Shown: positions 1 through 14,300, counted from the first letter of the stretch. The stretch is 64,000 nt of DNA from Membranipora membranacea (GCA_914767715.1 OU612075.1:14260001-14324000); one strand, 5' to 3'. Notes: generated by a model from the sequence alone, not told the origin. Program-made: numbers and translations.

Positions 1-814
1 AGTGATATTACCTCAACACTCTTCTCCCAAATCGAATCGATCAAGAAACATTGATGTGAAACTCAAGAAATGCATTTTATTTCATATTATTCCACTATGA
101 AAATAAAAGGTTACATCTAAGATATCCTCTACATGTTTCAAGTTTTGTTTCAATTCTTTGCTTGATGAGAGCGTTCTCACCTCAAGTTTTTAATTCAAAG
201 TTCTCAAGAAATATTGATCAAAAACTGTCATGTCAAAAATTAGTTGTGAATGTGATTTTATGAATATCGAGTTTCTACGTAACTGCCATCTGATGACATT
301 CAAGACAAATTATCCAAATCAGCACTGCATTTGGAAAAACTAAAAAATATAATTGCCTTGGGCATTGACTGGTGCTAAATACAACTTGTATAACATGCCC
401 TCAAATGGTTACCTTTTCAACCTCATGTTGTTGGCTCAAAAAATTACCTAACAAGGTCAATCAAATCTTGAAAACTACTGGGTATTTCAGGATAACTTAA
501 CTTCATTGTTGTGTGCCAAGGAGGGTGGAGAAGAATCACACACCTCATTAGGTTTGCTTTAAGTGTCAACTGTCTATAAGCTGTGTATTTCGTTTGCAAT
601 TAGGCTAAAAATCTAAGGAGACCTTTACTAGCTAACTTCCAACTAATTTATTGATCTATTGTGTTATAACTCCAGGAAATTGTCTCTCAAAAGATAAAAA
701 ATCTTCATCACCATCATTGATCAAAATATTAATTTTTTTAAGGGGCCAATCAATCGATTTATTGTAATGGTTATTATTTATCTATGATTGATGATTATAA
801 GTGTATACTTATAG
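1..814. other. AT-rich non-coding sequence upstream of the zinc-finger gene
   Basis: I see no convincing coding exon, RNA gene or repeat here. The stretch ends in a plausible splice acceptor (AG at 813-814) just before the first coding exon I can support. It is therefore probably 5' flank or a 5' intron of the zinc-finger gene, and non-coding or short coding 5' exons could be hidden in it. Confidence 0.4.
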
Positions 815-3800
815 CCGATGATGCTTATGCCTGGTCTCTATACGCCGTCTGCTGGGGGCTCTACTGTAATTCCATCTCCACAGCTCTACAGTCAACACCT
901 CTCAGTATCACAGATACCAGTAGCTGCAGGTGAGATATGGAACAGTGTTTAATTTACCTATGTCCTGCCATGTCTGCCTGTACGCCTGTCTTGGAAACCC
1001 AAGATGGTCATCATGAACTTTGGGCAAGTTTTACGCCTGATTCATTGCCCTTATCATAGTAGCATAGGTAGCTCAATTGGTCAGGGCAATTGGCCTCTAA
1101 TACACAAGTGTTTTAGGTCTTGGGTTCAGTCTGCTGCAGTCTACTGACTACTGGGCTCAATTGATGACCTGCCTGCAAACTGAGAGCAACTGGGTGCTCA
1201 ATATGACACCTATATTTCTCAGTTGTTGGACAGAGACAGATTTTATCCCACTTTTTTAACTCGCATCTTCATTCAATATTGTTGTGTATTTGCGATTATA
1301 GCAAATGCTGGCAATATCTCCATCCTCTTAAATGAAAGTTTTACTTAACCATATTTAGTTGCAGATGGCTATTCTCTGAATCAGTTTGTGAATCACCATA
1401 GTGCTAGTACTCCTGTTAATATGAGAGTTGGGCCCAGAACTCCTTCACTGGAACCGATGACAACAATGAGAAACCTGAAACCAAACCAGTCCAAAGGAAG
1501 GAGAAAACAGCCTCCTAGAAAGGTTTATCAGGTAGGCTTATCAATCAAATTACTATCATGTATATGTTTGTCTATCTCTACTGATTCTTCAATTATCAAA
1601 GTTTTTGATTGATCTTAGTCGCCAGTCCAATTGCAGTGGACAGATGTGTTTCAAGGTGCAGATTATGTCATTGTAACAATAGTTACAAGAATCAGGTGAA
1701 AGGGAAATATTTCAGGGTTGTTCATACATGACACGAAATCAGACAACTCATAAATCTGAAATAGTTGTACCCCCTCATCATTAAAATTCAGGAATGGATT
1801 ATAAGGATTACAGGATTACTGTAGGGGCAATTGAACGATTGCAGCAGACTAATAATTCTCCAATCTATTTCAGGACGAGGTGGCAGAAGATGATGATCTT
1901 GTGATGATGCCATTCGAGATACAGGAAGTCAGGACCTCAGTGAAGACAGAACCCAGTGATGATATTGTGGAAGTAGTTCATCCTACAGCAGTGCAGGCAC
2001 TACAGGTATTAGTTATAAGGTTGAAAATGACTCTGGCCTTCATCGTCGCCCAAATTAAAATGATGTTAGTATGTGAGTTGCTAGAAACGGTATAAATTGT
2101 CAATTCTCGCAGCCAATACTTTTTGCTCAGAACAGCTGGTGGTAAGAAGTCTCAGGCCTTGAGTATTTCTATCTGTAACTATCCGTGTCCATGACCGTCA
2201 TCTTAATAACAATTAGCATTATTATGCATATGCCCATGTAGATTCAGTTTGGTGAGTTTACCTGATGTTGATTTTCAAAATTGCCATAATTCATAATAGC
2301 TCTATATATTTGATCGGTTATTGTGTTGCAGCCTGACTCCACAAGCTCTGAAACAGTGGGTAGAATAATGACTTCGTCACAACGAGGGCATAGACACAGG
2401 GGAGACAATTCTGCTGTCTCTTACATGGGCACTGATGAGGGTGCTAGTGGTGAGTGAGAGTTAAATACCGAGTAGGAAATGGTATTTGGTTGAGTGCTAG
2501 TTGGCTACAACCAAAACCTATGTTATTCTACATCATATCATCTTGTTCTTCTTAAAACTTTATTGGCATCGTCATCAATCATCTCATTCCAGAACAGGCT
2601 AGCTGTTCTGGTGTCAGGGTACAGTAAGAATATCAGTGATCAAGGTGTTTATCTTTGAGCCACTCAAGGTTTAAACCACTGCTGCCACAGCTGGGCTTTG
2701 CCCAGCATAGCCACCAGTCAAAAATTTAAATAGAGAGTTGTGGCATCAAAACATCTCGCCAGTAGCTTTGAATGGCGTTATAAGAGCTCTCAAAATGTAA
2801 GGAGTATCTTCTTCCCCAGCCATTAGTGATGACATATGTTGAGGTTGACCAATCAGGTGCCTTTAAAATCTAGCTGAGATCCAACATTTTTATTAGTGAT
2901 GGACCTCAGCTAGATTTTAAAGGCACCTGATTGGTCAACCTCAACATATGTCATTGCTAATGGTGGGTGGCTGGGGAAGAAGATACTCCTTACATTTTGA
3001 GAGCTCATATAACTCCATTCAAAGCTACTGGCTAGATGTTTTGATGCCACAACTCTCTATTTAAATTTTTGACTGGTGGCATTGATGGGCAAAGCCCAGC
3101 TGTGTCAGCAGTGGTTTAATCAGTACTGGAGGATAACTCCAAAGACACATTATAACTTATGCTTGAGTCTGAATCATTTTTGAGGGTTCACATGTATTAA
3201 GCATAATTTTTACGTTTCAACTATATTTTAAAGCTGTGGCATAACCATAAGGATATATCATGTATGTGACATGTAGGTTAGTTCTTAAAAGTTTTAGGCC
3301 TTCAATCTACCTGTTTTACTTTATTGGAACACATTCTTTACATGAATAAAACCTAGATGTCAAACTCTAGCCTTCCGCCTATCGGACATCATTTTTTTTC
3401 TCTCTAGATTCTGAAGTTGATGAACCAGATGATATAATGATAGACGCGGAATCAGGGGATGTATATAATCCTAATGATCAGAATACATTCCTGCGTAGCT
3501 TCAGTCAAAGTGCTACAAACAATCCTCGGCAATATGAATGTTCAAGGTGAGATCAAGATAATACTACTTATACTGATTTAACAAAGCTTGTCAGGATATA
3601 ATGGTTTGGCTGTGAAAAGTGGCAAGTTGACTATGGCTGAGAGGTTTGTTGAGGTTAGAATTCTTTATGTTACACCATCAAGCCCTGTAAAAGACGATGA
3701 TAAGTTTTGTTGAGCATTTTTTTCCATACCCAAACTTATCATAATTTGGTGCTAATTGCAAATTCTTTCATGCTTATGTCGCAGGTGAGAAATGAAGTTA

Positions 3801-6800
3801 CCTCTCGTAAGTGAATGTTGTTAGAGACTCCCTGGTCAAAGTGGCCCACACCTTTTTTGTGAGAATGCTCTAAATGAAGTTGTCATCTGTCTGTTTTTGT
3901 CGCGACCAGTTCCTTGGTGTCTGATCTTTGCCTTGAGATTGTTACATATTTATATTTGTGTGTGCAGGTGCAACATCACACTGTCCTCTTCCAAGGAGTT
4001 CCAGCATCATACCACACTCCATCATCGATCTACTGCTGCTGTCAATACGGGCAAGTTTAAATGTCTGCTGTGTGAATACTCGACCAATTACAAACAGGCG
4101 CTACAGATTCACTCAGTAGTCCACGGTACATCACCCCCTTATACCTGTATACTCTGCAGTACGAGATTCAGCAGTACGGAGGAGATAAACACCCACGTCG
4201 CTGTGCACACAGGCCAACATAATCTCAAGTGTAGATTTGCTAACTGTGAATTCACGACCAAGAATTCCTCTCTACTTAACAGACATTATAGAGCCACACA
4301 CGGGAAGAACTCTACTGCCCACAAGTCTGATAAAGAGCTCAACAAACATGACTACATATGTGATAAATGTCCATACTCCACCTCCAAGTATAGCAGCTTT
4401 ACTATACATCAGTTCAAGCATCAGGCCCGTTACCACTGCTCCATGTGCTCTTATTCCTGTCTGGCTCACGACGCGATGAGAAAACACTACGTCAGCTCTC
4501 ACCGCCGACACGGCCCGACCATGCTGAGCAGGTCTGCTGCTGCTGCAGCACCAGTCGCTGGGGCAGTTGTGATGTCAGCAGCGATAGAAGACAAACTACA
4601 GAAATGTATAATATGTGAATATAAGACATCTTATCTAGATGAGATGAATCGACACGTAGATAATCAGCACACCATCAAGAAGTGCTCCATGTGTAACTAC
4701 AGTACAGTAGATAGAAGAGCTTATAACCTACATGTGGAGGTAGGCATCTATTATCAGCTTATAATCTGTTACTCAACATCGTAATCTGTGTACATCGAGT
4801 TTTTGAGGAGGATTTTACTGGAGTTTCCTGCTCTCGTATTAATAAGTTCAGAGAGGAGACAACTCCCATTTATACTAAAGAGTATTAGGTATTAGGTCCT
4901 CCATTTTTGTTGAATTATTACGACCAGGAGAAAATCACCCAGTTTCAACAAGCGCCACATCTGTTTTGTATTTCCCATTTTTTCCGTTATATTGTGTAGA
5001 ACCATGTGACTAATGAGCGACCAATGAGCTTCTACGGTGATTACAATGATGAGGAGGGAGAGTTCTTCTGTGATACCTGCTTCTTCAGGTCAGTATTTAC
5101 TCTCTTATTATCAACTGATCGATTGATTTTTCTAGAGAAAATGATGCAATAAACACTCTGTTTTATGTATCAGGACGGTATATACATTTGAGCTTCTGAT
5201 TTTGCCACATAACTGGACTGCCACATAAACCATCCTGAACAGACAGGACAGCAACATTATGCTATCATTCATATATCTGATTTTTATGTTATACATGTAC
5301 TGTCTCTTGTTATACATTGTGGCTATTTTCAGGACAATTCACATTCAGAAGTGGAAGAAGCACTTGTGCCCAGCTGATGGCAGTAAGTTTATGATCTCAG
5401 GCCTCGATTATTCTCTCAATCCTGCTGCCACTTCTGAGTGTTTATCCAGCCCTTCAGCAGCGCCAAAAAATAAACAGTTAAGCTCTGACAGCGGTCTGTA
5501 CTGTAAGAAATGTGATATACGATTCATGAGTGATGCTGACTATAGCTCACATATGAAATTCACGCACATTGGCACCTTCCAGTGCCATCTATGTGATTTC
5601 TCGAGCGAGCATGAGCGATGGCTTGACTCTCACATGAGTACACACGCAGCTGGTGCTGCTAACGCCACACTGTTCAGGTGTCATCTATGTGCTTATACCT
5701 GTATGCATAGAGCTAGGTTACAGCAGCACCTTAATACACACAAAGGTATCCGTCCTTACACATGTGCTGTGTGTAACTATACCGGTAATAACATGAGTAA
5801 CATGTACCGACATGTCAGGGGTAAGCATCAGATATTTGACTTGGATGTTCTCAAGTCTTATGTTGTGAGACAAACTCCTGTAGAAAATAGGTGGCTACCC
5901 GATCAGACTGGGTCAGTAGGTGATGCTGAGTTGTATCCCTCTAAGGCGACTGGTTCACCTGTTACTCCGGGTAGAAAGAAGAGAAACAGGTCGGTCAGTA
6001 AGGAAGGAGAACTTGTAGAGGCTGAAGTCAGTAAAAAGAGGAAAGAATCTGTTGGTACACAACAACACAGGGAAGACATCAACACCGATGGGTCATTGCC
6101 AAAAATCTTCAGTTGTGAGACTTGTTACTACACTACGAGGGATCAGGAGGGTTTGAATTTACATATGAAAACATCTCATGATGTGTCTAGCTCCACTCTT
6201 CTGGAGAACCAGGTACAAAGTATTGATAATGGAAGCTTTGCAAATAGGCTAGCTGATATTGTCAAACCAGCAAAAGAGAGGAAAGTTGTGCAAAATATAG
6301 ATTTCACCAAATTCAGGTCCCCACCTGACGGTGTCCAAAGATCACCCTCATCCACTCCATTCAAGCGAGCTGATTTACTCATCAGTTCTACAGTGAGAAT
6401 TAATGGCTCTACTGTTGCACAGTATAAATGTAAGGTGTGTAAAGTGAAGTCTTTTGACAGGCAGCAACTATTGGAACATATCACTGTCGATCACATGATG
6501 ACAGGTAGTCTAGAGCACCTGTTGCCATATGTCAGGAAAAACAAGGCCTACTACTGTCAGTTGTGTGACTATGAGACACCTGTCACTGTCAACTTGAAGG
6601 GTCACTACATCAACCACCATCCGGATGATAAAACATTCAAACCAAAGTTAGAGTCTCAAGAAGATGATGACAGCAGCGGCCCAGCAACTATGGTCGAGTT
6701 TTCATCTGCGCCTGTCAGCGATGAGTCATCTGGGGAGATAATAAACACCAGCGCTGTTCTCACTGACACTCAGAATCCGACGATACATCATAATGTGAAG

Positions 6801-7118
6801 TTTGTAGGTGACGACAGCGTCACTGTCGCCAACGAAGCAGAGATGAACATTATACCTGAGGGTATTACTCAGGTTCACCTGGAGAGCCCGGCTCACCGGG
6901 AGAGCCCGGCTCACCTGGAGCTCCAGAGAGACCTGGAGCTGTCGGCTGACACTGTGGATGACGAAGATAAATGTGAAATAAGCGACTCACCACCTAATGA
7001 GACTGTCAGTGAGTCGAGTTCAGGGGAGGTAGACGACTCCATCACACTTCATACAGAAGACGAAGTAGGCTCACAGTTACTTCTAGTCACAGCTCGCCAT
7101 ATGACTTTGGACCACTGA
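815..7118 (+). CDS. Poly-C2H2 zinc-finger protein, 8 coding exons, about 1,104 aa
   Basis: Exons: 815-929, 1365-1531, 1874-2005, 2332-2449, 3408-3546, 3968-4739, 5000-5088, 5333-7118 (stop included). All junctions are GT-AG and keep one frame; the start used is ATG at 818, though an upstream exon could add residues. The first five exons encode a low-complexity acidic, Ser-rich N-terminus. About 15 C2H2 fingers follow (C-x2-C-x12-H-x3/4-H), seven or eight across the sixth and seventh exons and seven in the last exon; one lies across the intron 5 junction (YECSRC...) and another across intron 6. One has C-x4-C spacing (CRFANC). A degenerate unit sits at the exon 7/8 junction. Many fingers have an aromatic residue after the second Cys (CxxCxY[ST]), as in REST/ZNF407-like polydactyl proteins. 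A basic patch (PGRKKRNRS) and an acidic C-tail follow. It is probably a nuclear DNA-binding regulator; no KRAB, BTB or SCAN domain is visible and no orthologue is assigned. Confidence 0.88.
1066..1260 (+). repeat. tRNA-derived SINE-like element
   Basis: An A-box (TAGCTCAATTGG at about 1069) is followed some 50 bases later by a B-box-like GGGTTCAGTCTG at about 1122. A tRNA-unrelated tail follows. It lies in intron 1 of the zinc-finger gene. The acceptor stem does not close well, so this is a SINE head or tRNA pseudogene and not a working tRNA. The 3' limit is uncertain. Confidence 0.5.
2671..3120. repeat. Large foldback (long inverted repeat), arms about 210 bp
   Basis: The left arm (2671-2882) and right arm (2901-3120) are near-perfect inverted copies separated by an 18-base spacer. 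Matching landmarks are TTAAACCACTGCT against AGCAGTGGTTTAA at the outer ends, and CCAATCAGGTGCC against GGCACCTGATTGG near the centre. The element sits inside intron 4 (2450-3407) of the zinc-finger gene. It could be a foldback transposon or a MITE pair; transcribed, it would form a very long RNA hairpin. No coding capacity was seen. Confidence 0.88.
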
Positions 7119-8364
7119 AATGGTGCCTAAGTTTATTTTTAGGCAAGTTTTGAATGGTGAATTAAAATACAAGAGCCAGCGCAAACAAATTGTTACCTCA
7201 TAGTATTTGCCATATAATCTGCTTACTATTTTTGTCAAACTAGGGGTGCATTATAGACTTAGTTTCTTTTTATCGATGTTATAAATCTGTTGACTTGTGT
7301 GACCGTTTTGTACTTCACTGAGCATTCAGGGTCTTTTAGTCCAACGATAGAGCTGCTACATGTTATGTTTTGTTGATGTATATTTGCTATCATTTTGATG
7401 AAATTCTTATCATTTTTCATGCTGGTAGTTACGTTGTTATATTAATACCATCTTGGATGATCTTTTGAGATAATATAACGGCAATGAATGTTAAAGGTGA
7501 TAACCATTATGAAAGTGATATGATATACAACTTTTACTCAGTGTATGGCATTAAGTTTTGTGAAATTCAATGATATTTATAGATGATGGTGCGGGTACCT
7601 TAGTTGTGCCTAAATTGGCTTGTTTTTGGTGGTTTAGTACTTTTGGGAAACAAATTTGAGTGAAATTTGAATGCAAACATTGTACTTATTTAGCTGAACA
7701 GACAGCTGACTATAAGGAGAGCTCACGCAACGCCAACATTGTAAGCTAAACACTACCAGCATGATTCTTCTCACCAACGGAATATTTCACATCATCATAG
7801 GTAGATTGAGGAATGTACTGCTAGTATATTTAACTCGACGCCGTTATGAGATGTATATACCAGATCATAATGTTATACTTCTCCACTGGGAAAACTCCCA
7901 TCACTGCTCTGCTGCGCTTTCAAAGTGAACTTTACTCTGTAGCGTAATATTTGAATTTTTGCGAGTTTTTCTTCAACTTCCCAGGGCAATTCAAGTTGTA
8001 TACATTAGGATTCCCTGGAGGGTTTCCTGCATAAAAGCAAGCTCTCACTTGTAAGTTCTAATCGTGGCCTGCAAAGTGTCTTGTGATATTCTGCTCTTCC
8101 TCATTCTTTGCTGTTGTCAGCGCCGCAGTAGGTGAGTATAATATGTGTACTAATCTGTCAGCACTGGTTCCCACAAAATTATTTAGTTTTAATATTAAGG
8201 TCGACTTGATGCTTTGTTTGAATTGATTTGTTTTGATCAATGAACTGCTTAGGGTCATCGGTAACAGTAACTTGTTCAATACTTATTGGCACACTGAACT
8301 TTTTCTAGAATAGCAACTAGTCTAAATTTGAATTTTCTTCTAATCTACATCGCGATTCTCGATA
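7119..8364. other. Intergenic: zinc-finger 3' region and 5' region of the PTP gene
   Basis: No exon with family similarity is visible. The region contains the 3' UTR of the zinc-finger gene and the promoter or 5' UTR of the PTP-like gene. At about 1.2 kb it leaves little room for a receptor ectodomain upstream of the PTP gene's first supported exon. Confidence 0.45.
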
Positions 8365-11300
8365 ATGAACACCTGTTACCAGATCTTATGGGCGTCGTTG
8401 TTTCTCCTGATTTACGTTATGGTATCTTACTTTACGTCAGATGGAGCAGACATGGTGAGGTTCCTGGCTGGTGGGCTCCTCATAGGAGTCGTTCTAATCG
8501 TCACTCTACTACATCTTATACTGTACGTACTTACACCATCACAACTATAAGTTATGTCAATTCTTTGTTTCTGCATTCATTGCGGTTGAAAAGTTGAACT
8601 ATGGCTGTCAAAACTCTTGTACCGGCGCAGCATCTATTCACCTCAGTTTTAGGTTTTGTGATTTAACAGTTTTTTATTTTGTAGAAAGAACCGAGAGTAT
8701 ATTCGCAGGTTCTGGCTGTATGTTAGGAGTAAGGTGTGGCTAAAGCATCATGGTAAGGTACAAATATCTGTTCAGTGATCTATGAGCCATTACAACAAGT
8801 TCTGACTGCCTGTATTATTCGGCTAAATAATTTTTGTACAACAGTCCCTTGCTCTCACACTGTTTGATGCCATGTTAATGCAACCTGAAAATGGATTCAA
8901 TTTTGAACTCCTGACCGGAATATTTGAGAGTGGATGTTTCATGCTTAGTACTAAAAATACGATTGAATGAGATTTGTCTACTGTGGCTCATCATGTGTGT
9001 AGCCTGAGTTCTCCCGCTTCTCTAGGAGACGGGGCCGCTGTGGATAAGAAGGCTTTAGTGAGGGCGTCTAAGCACACAGATAAATGTTACGATAACCTGG
9101 TCGGTCAGGCGAGGATGGATCGCAGTGTGGATTATATCAAATTGAACAAACAGAGTGCTCTGTATGACTTAGTCAGCCAAACTGCAGGTATGTACGGGAT
9201 TATTTACATATGGACATGTATGTTATATTATGTATTCTGTGTATGATACAATGTACTATTCTGACTCATTTCAATCTCATGGTTGTAAAATAGTTGGTGG
9301 TGATTTGGCACTGGACTCGCTATGATGTTGAAAGCATGCAGAAAACTAGCTTATCATTAGATTTGACATGAAGTCGGCTGTATCCCTTCTACCATTTAAT
9401 ATGACAGATGCCAGTTGGAACTATTGGAAAGTGTAACATGAGATTGGTTGGAAAAAACTACAATAAATTATGGAGCCTTAGCCATTGACGCCTGATGATT
9501 TTTTTTAGATGCTGGGATGTCAGTAGCTAAAGATGTTCCAGATTTTTCATCAAATTTCAAACCTCAGGTGAGAGTACCATTTGCATTTGGAGATCAACGA
9601 TAGATCTGCCTCACGTTAAATCTGTAGCAGTATTCAAGATATTCAGTATTAAGTATTCAGATTATTTTAGTCTATGATAGCATACGCTTTGGTTTTCTTT
9701 CATATTTCGTCTTTCTGGCAACAGTATAATAGTAATAGTATAATGGTGCAGTTAGATAGTCTGATTGCTCAGTGGGCTTAGTTGCTCAGAGCGAGCTCCC
9801 TCTCTTCTGTAACACATAAGACTTGTGTATATCCTGCCCTGTCTGACTCTGACTTATATTTATTGGCTGTTTTTTAGGTACATATATCACCAACTGGAGA
9901 ATACACACATTTCCCTGAAGGTAAGAGTTTCAAGTCACTAGAATTTAAATATTTGTTGCACCTATTTAAGTGTATTTTTGTCTTTTATCACCTTCCTGCG
10001 AGACGTTGGATAACTCCTGTGGGTTTTTTTCTGAATAATTTGATTTGATTACAATAATACTATGAGTTGGGAAAACGATGTTAATTTACTCTTGTGTGTG
10101 TGACTTGCGCTTGATTTTTAGGCGAGAGAAACCTTGTAATCTCTGTAATCAGTTGACAGATATCCTGGTAACATCACCCAGACATAGGTGTCCTCCATCA
10201 ACATTGATTCACTATTTGGATAATTATGGGATTTTGGCATATAACCTTTAGTAAATGTCGTGAAATAAAATAATTTTTAAGTTGAGTAGTGTCAGTGTTT
10301 TGAAATAATCCTTCCTCCAACATAAAACTTTGTCATGTCGACTACATCAAAGAATCAGGTTTTGGGTGTCATTCTAGAGTTCTCAGTGTGATATTGAGTA
10401 CTGCTATAGGTTCAAAAATGGCCTTTGGCTCAGTTTCAACTAAATTGCTCTCAAAGTTTAGAATAAAAGGTAATAAAAAGGTACAATTTTGTATTCATTA
10501 TATACTATCATAAAAATAGTACCTTTCAGTACATTCTGTCTCAACTTTGAGTGAAAACCAGTTGACACGGGGCCAGAGGCTGTTTATAAACCAAGAGCAG
10601 AATTTTAAATTGGACCGAGAACTCTAGTAGGATACCTAATCCTTCATTCTTCGACAATCCCTTTAATTTGGAGTGATTTTACATGCGCTAATAGATTGTG
10701 TTTGTAATTTTTCTTGTTACAGACGCTGTCAATGAAGAGACTCTATATAGTCTCATTACTGAAGCTAGACACGATATCATTATTAAATTTAAGCGAACTT
10801 TGAATCCATATGTAAGTATATAAACAAATCAATCAATTTATATTTTAAAGTGTCCAATTTATTCTACAGAGTTTAGTCATGTTTACAGACTAATTAACTT
10901 ATATTCAACACTGGAGTATTTAAACTTTTGAATAAAACTGAAATTGACTTATCTGAGTATTGTTCTTGATCTATGATTGTTTTTCTTATTTTAGTACTAA
11001 GTAGCATGTTGTCATCACGTTCACAAATCCTTCAATGGATTAGTCATTATTACTATTATGTATCAATATGTCCGAAAGGGGATGAATCCTAGTCCCAGTT
11101 AATATCGAAAAGCTTCGGGTAATATCAGTGTTTTAATGTTGAGCAATTTCTCAGTTTGACCATGAGATGAGACTCGCATACTTTTGATATACTTTTGCAG
11201 GGAATAAGAGATATAAAGCAGGAGAGATCATTGTATGATATCCCTGAGAGTGATTTTATAGCTACCGATGAGCCTGTACTGTCCTCGTGTCTTCTCGATT

Positions 11301-14300
11301 ATAGTATTCTATCTATACGGGTATATAAGATACTTATTTATGAAGTGAACTCTTTTTATTTATATTGACACACTTATTAAGTTTCATGTAACACAAATAT
11401 TTTGTTTCTGCTAGCCATTTCCATCAAGTGCTTCATTTGGACATAGTCTTATCTAATAGGTCCACTCTTGGAAACGCACAAAGACAGTTCTCAGTTTGCC
11501 TTCGCTTCTGTTAAGTTCTCAAGCATTCAAGGATTGTGCCAAAACTGCGGGCTGAACAAGATTAAGACCACCAACTCAGTTCAATGCTTAGGTATAGATT
11601 GATGATTGACCCAAATTAATCATTACGACTCACGCTGTTATCACATATGTCAAGCCTGCCTCTGTGTGTGAGAAGTAATGTATCATATATTACAGAGTAA
11701 AACTACTTCAGCACACATGGACGTGTGTGAGTTTATTATACCAGTATGGCATAAAGATGAGCTGCCAGACTTCTACAGTATGCTGCTCGTACATGAGATG
11801 ATTAGAGAAATGTGCCGAGACAAGAACGCCAACCATCTCAAAATTCTGCTCATATGCAGGTACCCTTGTATATGAATTTGGTGACATATTCACTTGGGCT
11901 CCCAAGCTCCAGGGTTAGGTCCAATGGTCGCAGTGTTTAACTGTGGATGAAGTCTGTTACATCTATCATAACTATTATAAATTTCTTAGCAATACAGGCT
12001 TGGCATTTTAACTAAACTTTGCAGGAACCCTGAGGTTGGGACATCAATATGACCTCAAATTAATACCATTTGACTCTCACTCCTGTTCAAAGATCCATGT
12101 GGTCGCTATAAGTAAATGTATGCATGTATTGGTGTTTGGCCAAGTAAGAATCTCATCGCACTCAAAAAACTAAACCAATAATGATATTCAACTGCGTTAT
12201 ATTGTAATATATTGTTATTTTATAATATATTGTTATTTTTAGTAAATCTCGGTACGTAGCTACAGTAACAGTATTTGAATGTATGATGAAAACTGATGAA
12301 GATACAAAACTGGATCCTATATCAGTCATACAGCAGCTCAAAATAAACCCGCTATTCGACCTAAATGTGGTGAGTAGTCTCTAGAACAGGGGTGCCCAAC
12401 CTATGGCTCATGAGCCACCTCGGCTCATTTTGGCTTTTTGGGTGGCTCATTTTAATATTTGCAAATTTCACGCGCTTTTTGGCGTGAATTTCATGCATTC
12501 AATTCATGCATGTACAACGTACATTAAATGTATGTATAGTGTATACAAGTTCATTGTACTGGGTGCCTGCATTGTACATATGTGTGTAGAGTTGTCTTCT
12601 TGCAGACTTGCCAGCCTAAATTTTCCAAAATGCTTATAAAAATTTGCAAAATGCTTAAACTGCTTACAAAACTCCAGGGTGCCTCATATGACCAGAAATT
12701 GCCTCAACATTTTTTTCGCGCTGCGCGCATAATCTCACACAATGACTTGGCTATGCATTGGTATTTTTGCCAGCGCTTATACATGAATGAATATGATACG
12801 TATATATCACTGACTGTTTCCATGTTGTCTACACGTGACACAACGTGGTCAGCTCATTTGGTTTGATTGATTTTTTAAATGGCTCATGTGAGAGAAAAGG
12901 TTGGGCACCCCTGCTCTAGAACATGTGAAGTGGCGATGGTACTCAATCTATAAGTATATTGATGGATATTAGGTAGGTATCCTATACTGATTGTCAGGGT
13001 GAAAGAGACCACATATCACTCCTCTCGCCATCGGTATGAGCGATGCATATGTATAGCATCTCTCCAAACACTATCCAATAGTTGCATGCTGTAAAGTGTC
13101 TCGTGAGAGTTGCACAATTCTAAACTGTCTTACCTAAGGGCACTTGTTATTCCTCATCATTTTCGATACCATCATTGCACAGATGTTCTTGTATCAGTAT
13201 AGAGTATATTCAATTCTTTGAAGGCCGACTATAAATGGATATCACAAGTATTGAAAATGACAGAATTTGGATGGATAGAGCGTCAAAGTCTGGAATCCTT
13301 TATCACAAAATATGGGCCCGGCAGTTTTCCCCCTGAATACTTCTCAAGTATGATAGAGAGACTGAGGCTTCTTGTACCAGATCTGGACATGAGTCTGTGT
13401 ACTTCGGGTATAAGAGATGAGAACAGAGATTGTAACAGAGCATGTGATATCCTACCGTGTGAGTAACATTTAACATTAACCGTGTACCTTGTCGTAGAAC
13501 ATATACCTTGGGACATCTACGGTGTATTTTCTGCCATGTATATTTATTGTGAGTAAATACTCTATGGCTGAACTTTTGTAATACATAGTATTTAACCTAG
13601 CGCTAAACCTGTCTGCTCAGAGGCTCAATACCACAACTGTTACAATAGCAAACCAATGTAACCAAATCACCCCCCCCCCCTCCTAATGCTAATGCTAATG
13701 CCCCAAGCATTCAAAAACAGCGTGATAATCTGCTCTGATTTGGATTTATTATCCAGTGGATGAAGAGAGACCATACCTATTCTACGCATCACCACTAGAG
13801 AAAGATTATGTCAACGCAACATACATCAAGGTACATTAGGGTTAATATCAGTTAAATTGTCTGTCATAGAAATCTCTCAACTCTCCAATAGCACGAGTCT
13901 AAGTCATTTGTACTGTGTTGTGCTTAATGTGTAGTTGCTGCTGGCAGATCGACTCTGAGATACGAGTCTCTCTGCACCATAGCGACAGTGCCACAAAGAT
14001 CCGATCGACCTATTTACATTTTATCTATCGAAGCTTACTTTTTACCATTGAGGGTTGGTGACTTTTCAGTTTGGTCCAATCGGCGCAAGGATACGGACCT
14101 GAACTCATCAGTTGCATATGCGCAAAGTGGTGTCATTGAGCAAGCGCTGACTTCTTAGACTTTCATTGAACATTAACTCTAACTTAACTCTTCTACCGAG
14201 AAATCAAATTGAAGCCAGATTCAGAGTTCAGATTCAGATATTCTAATTTAAGATTCTCTAATTTAGGGACACTACTCACCCTCACAGTTTGTGGTCACTG

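Noticed and set aside
9760-9840. Possible third tRNA-like element (GCTCAGTGGGCTTAG)
   Set aside because: Only an A-box-like stretch is present; no acceptable B box follows at tRNA spacing.
12403-12866. Two overlapping short open frames inside the hAT MITE
   Set aside because: They show no transposase motifs and lie entirely within a non-autonomous element.
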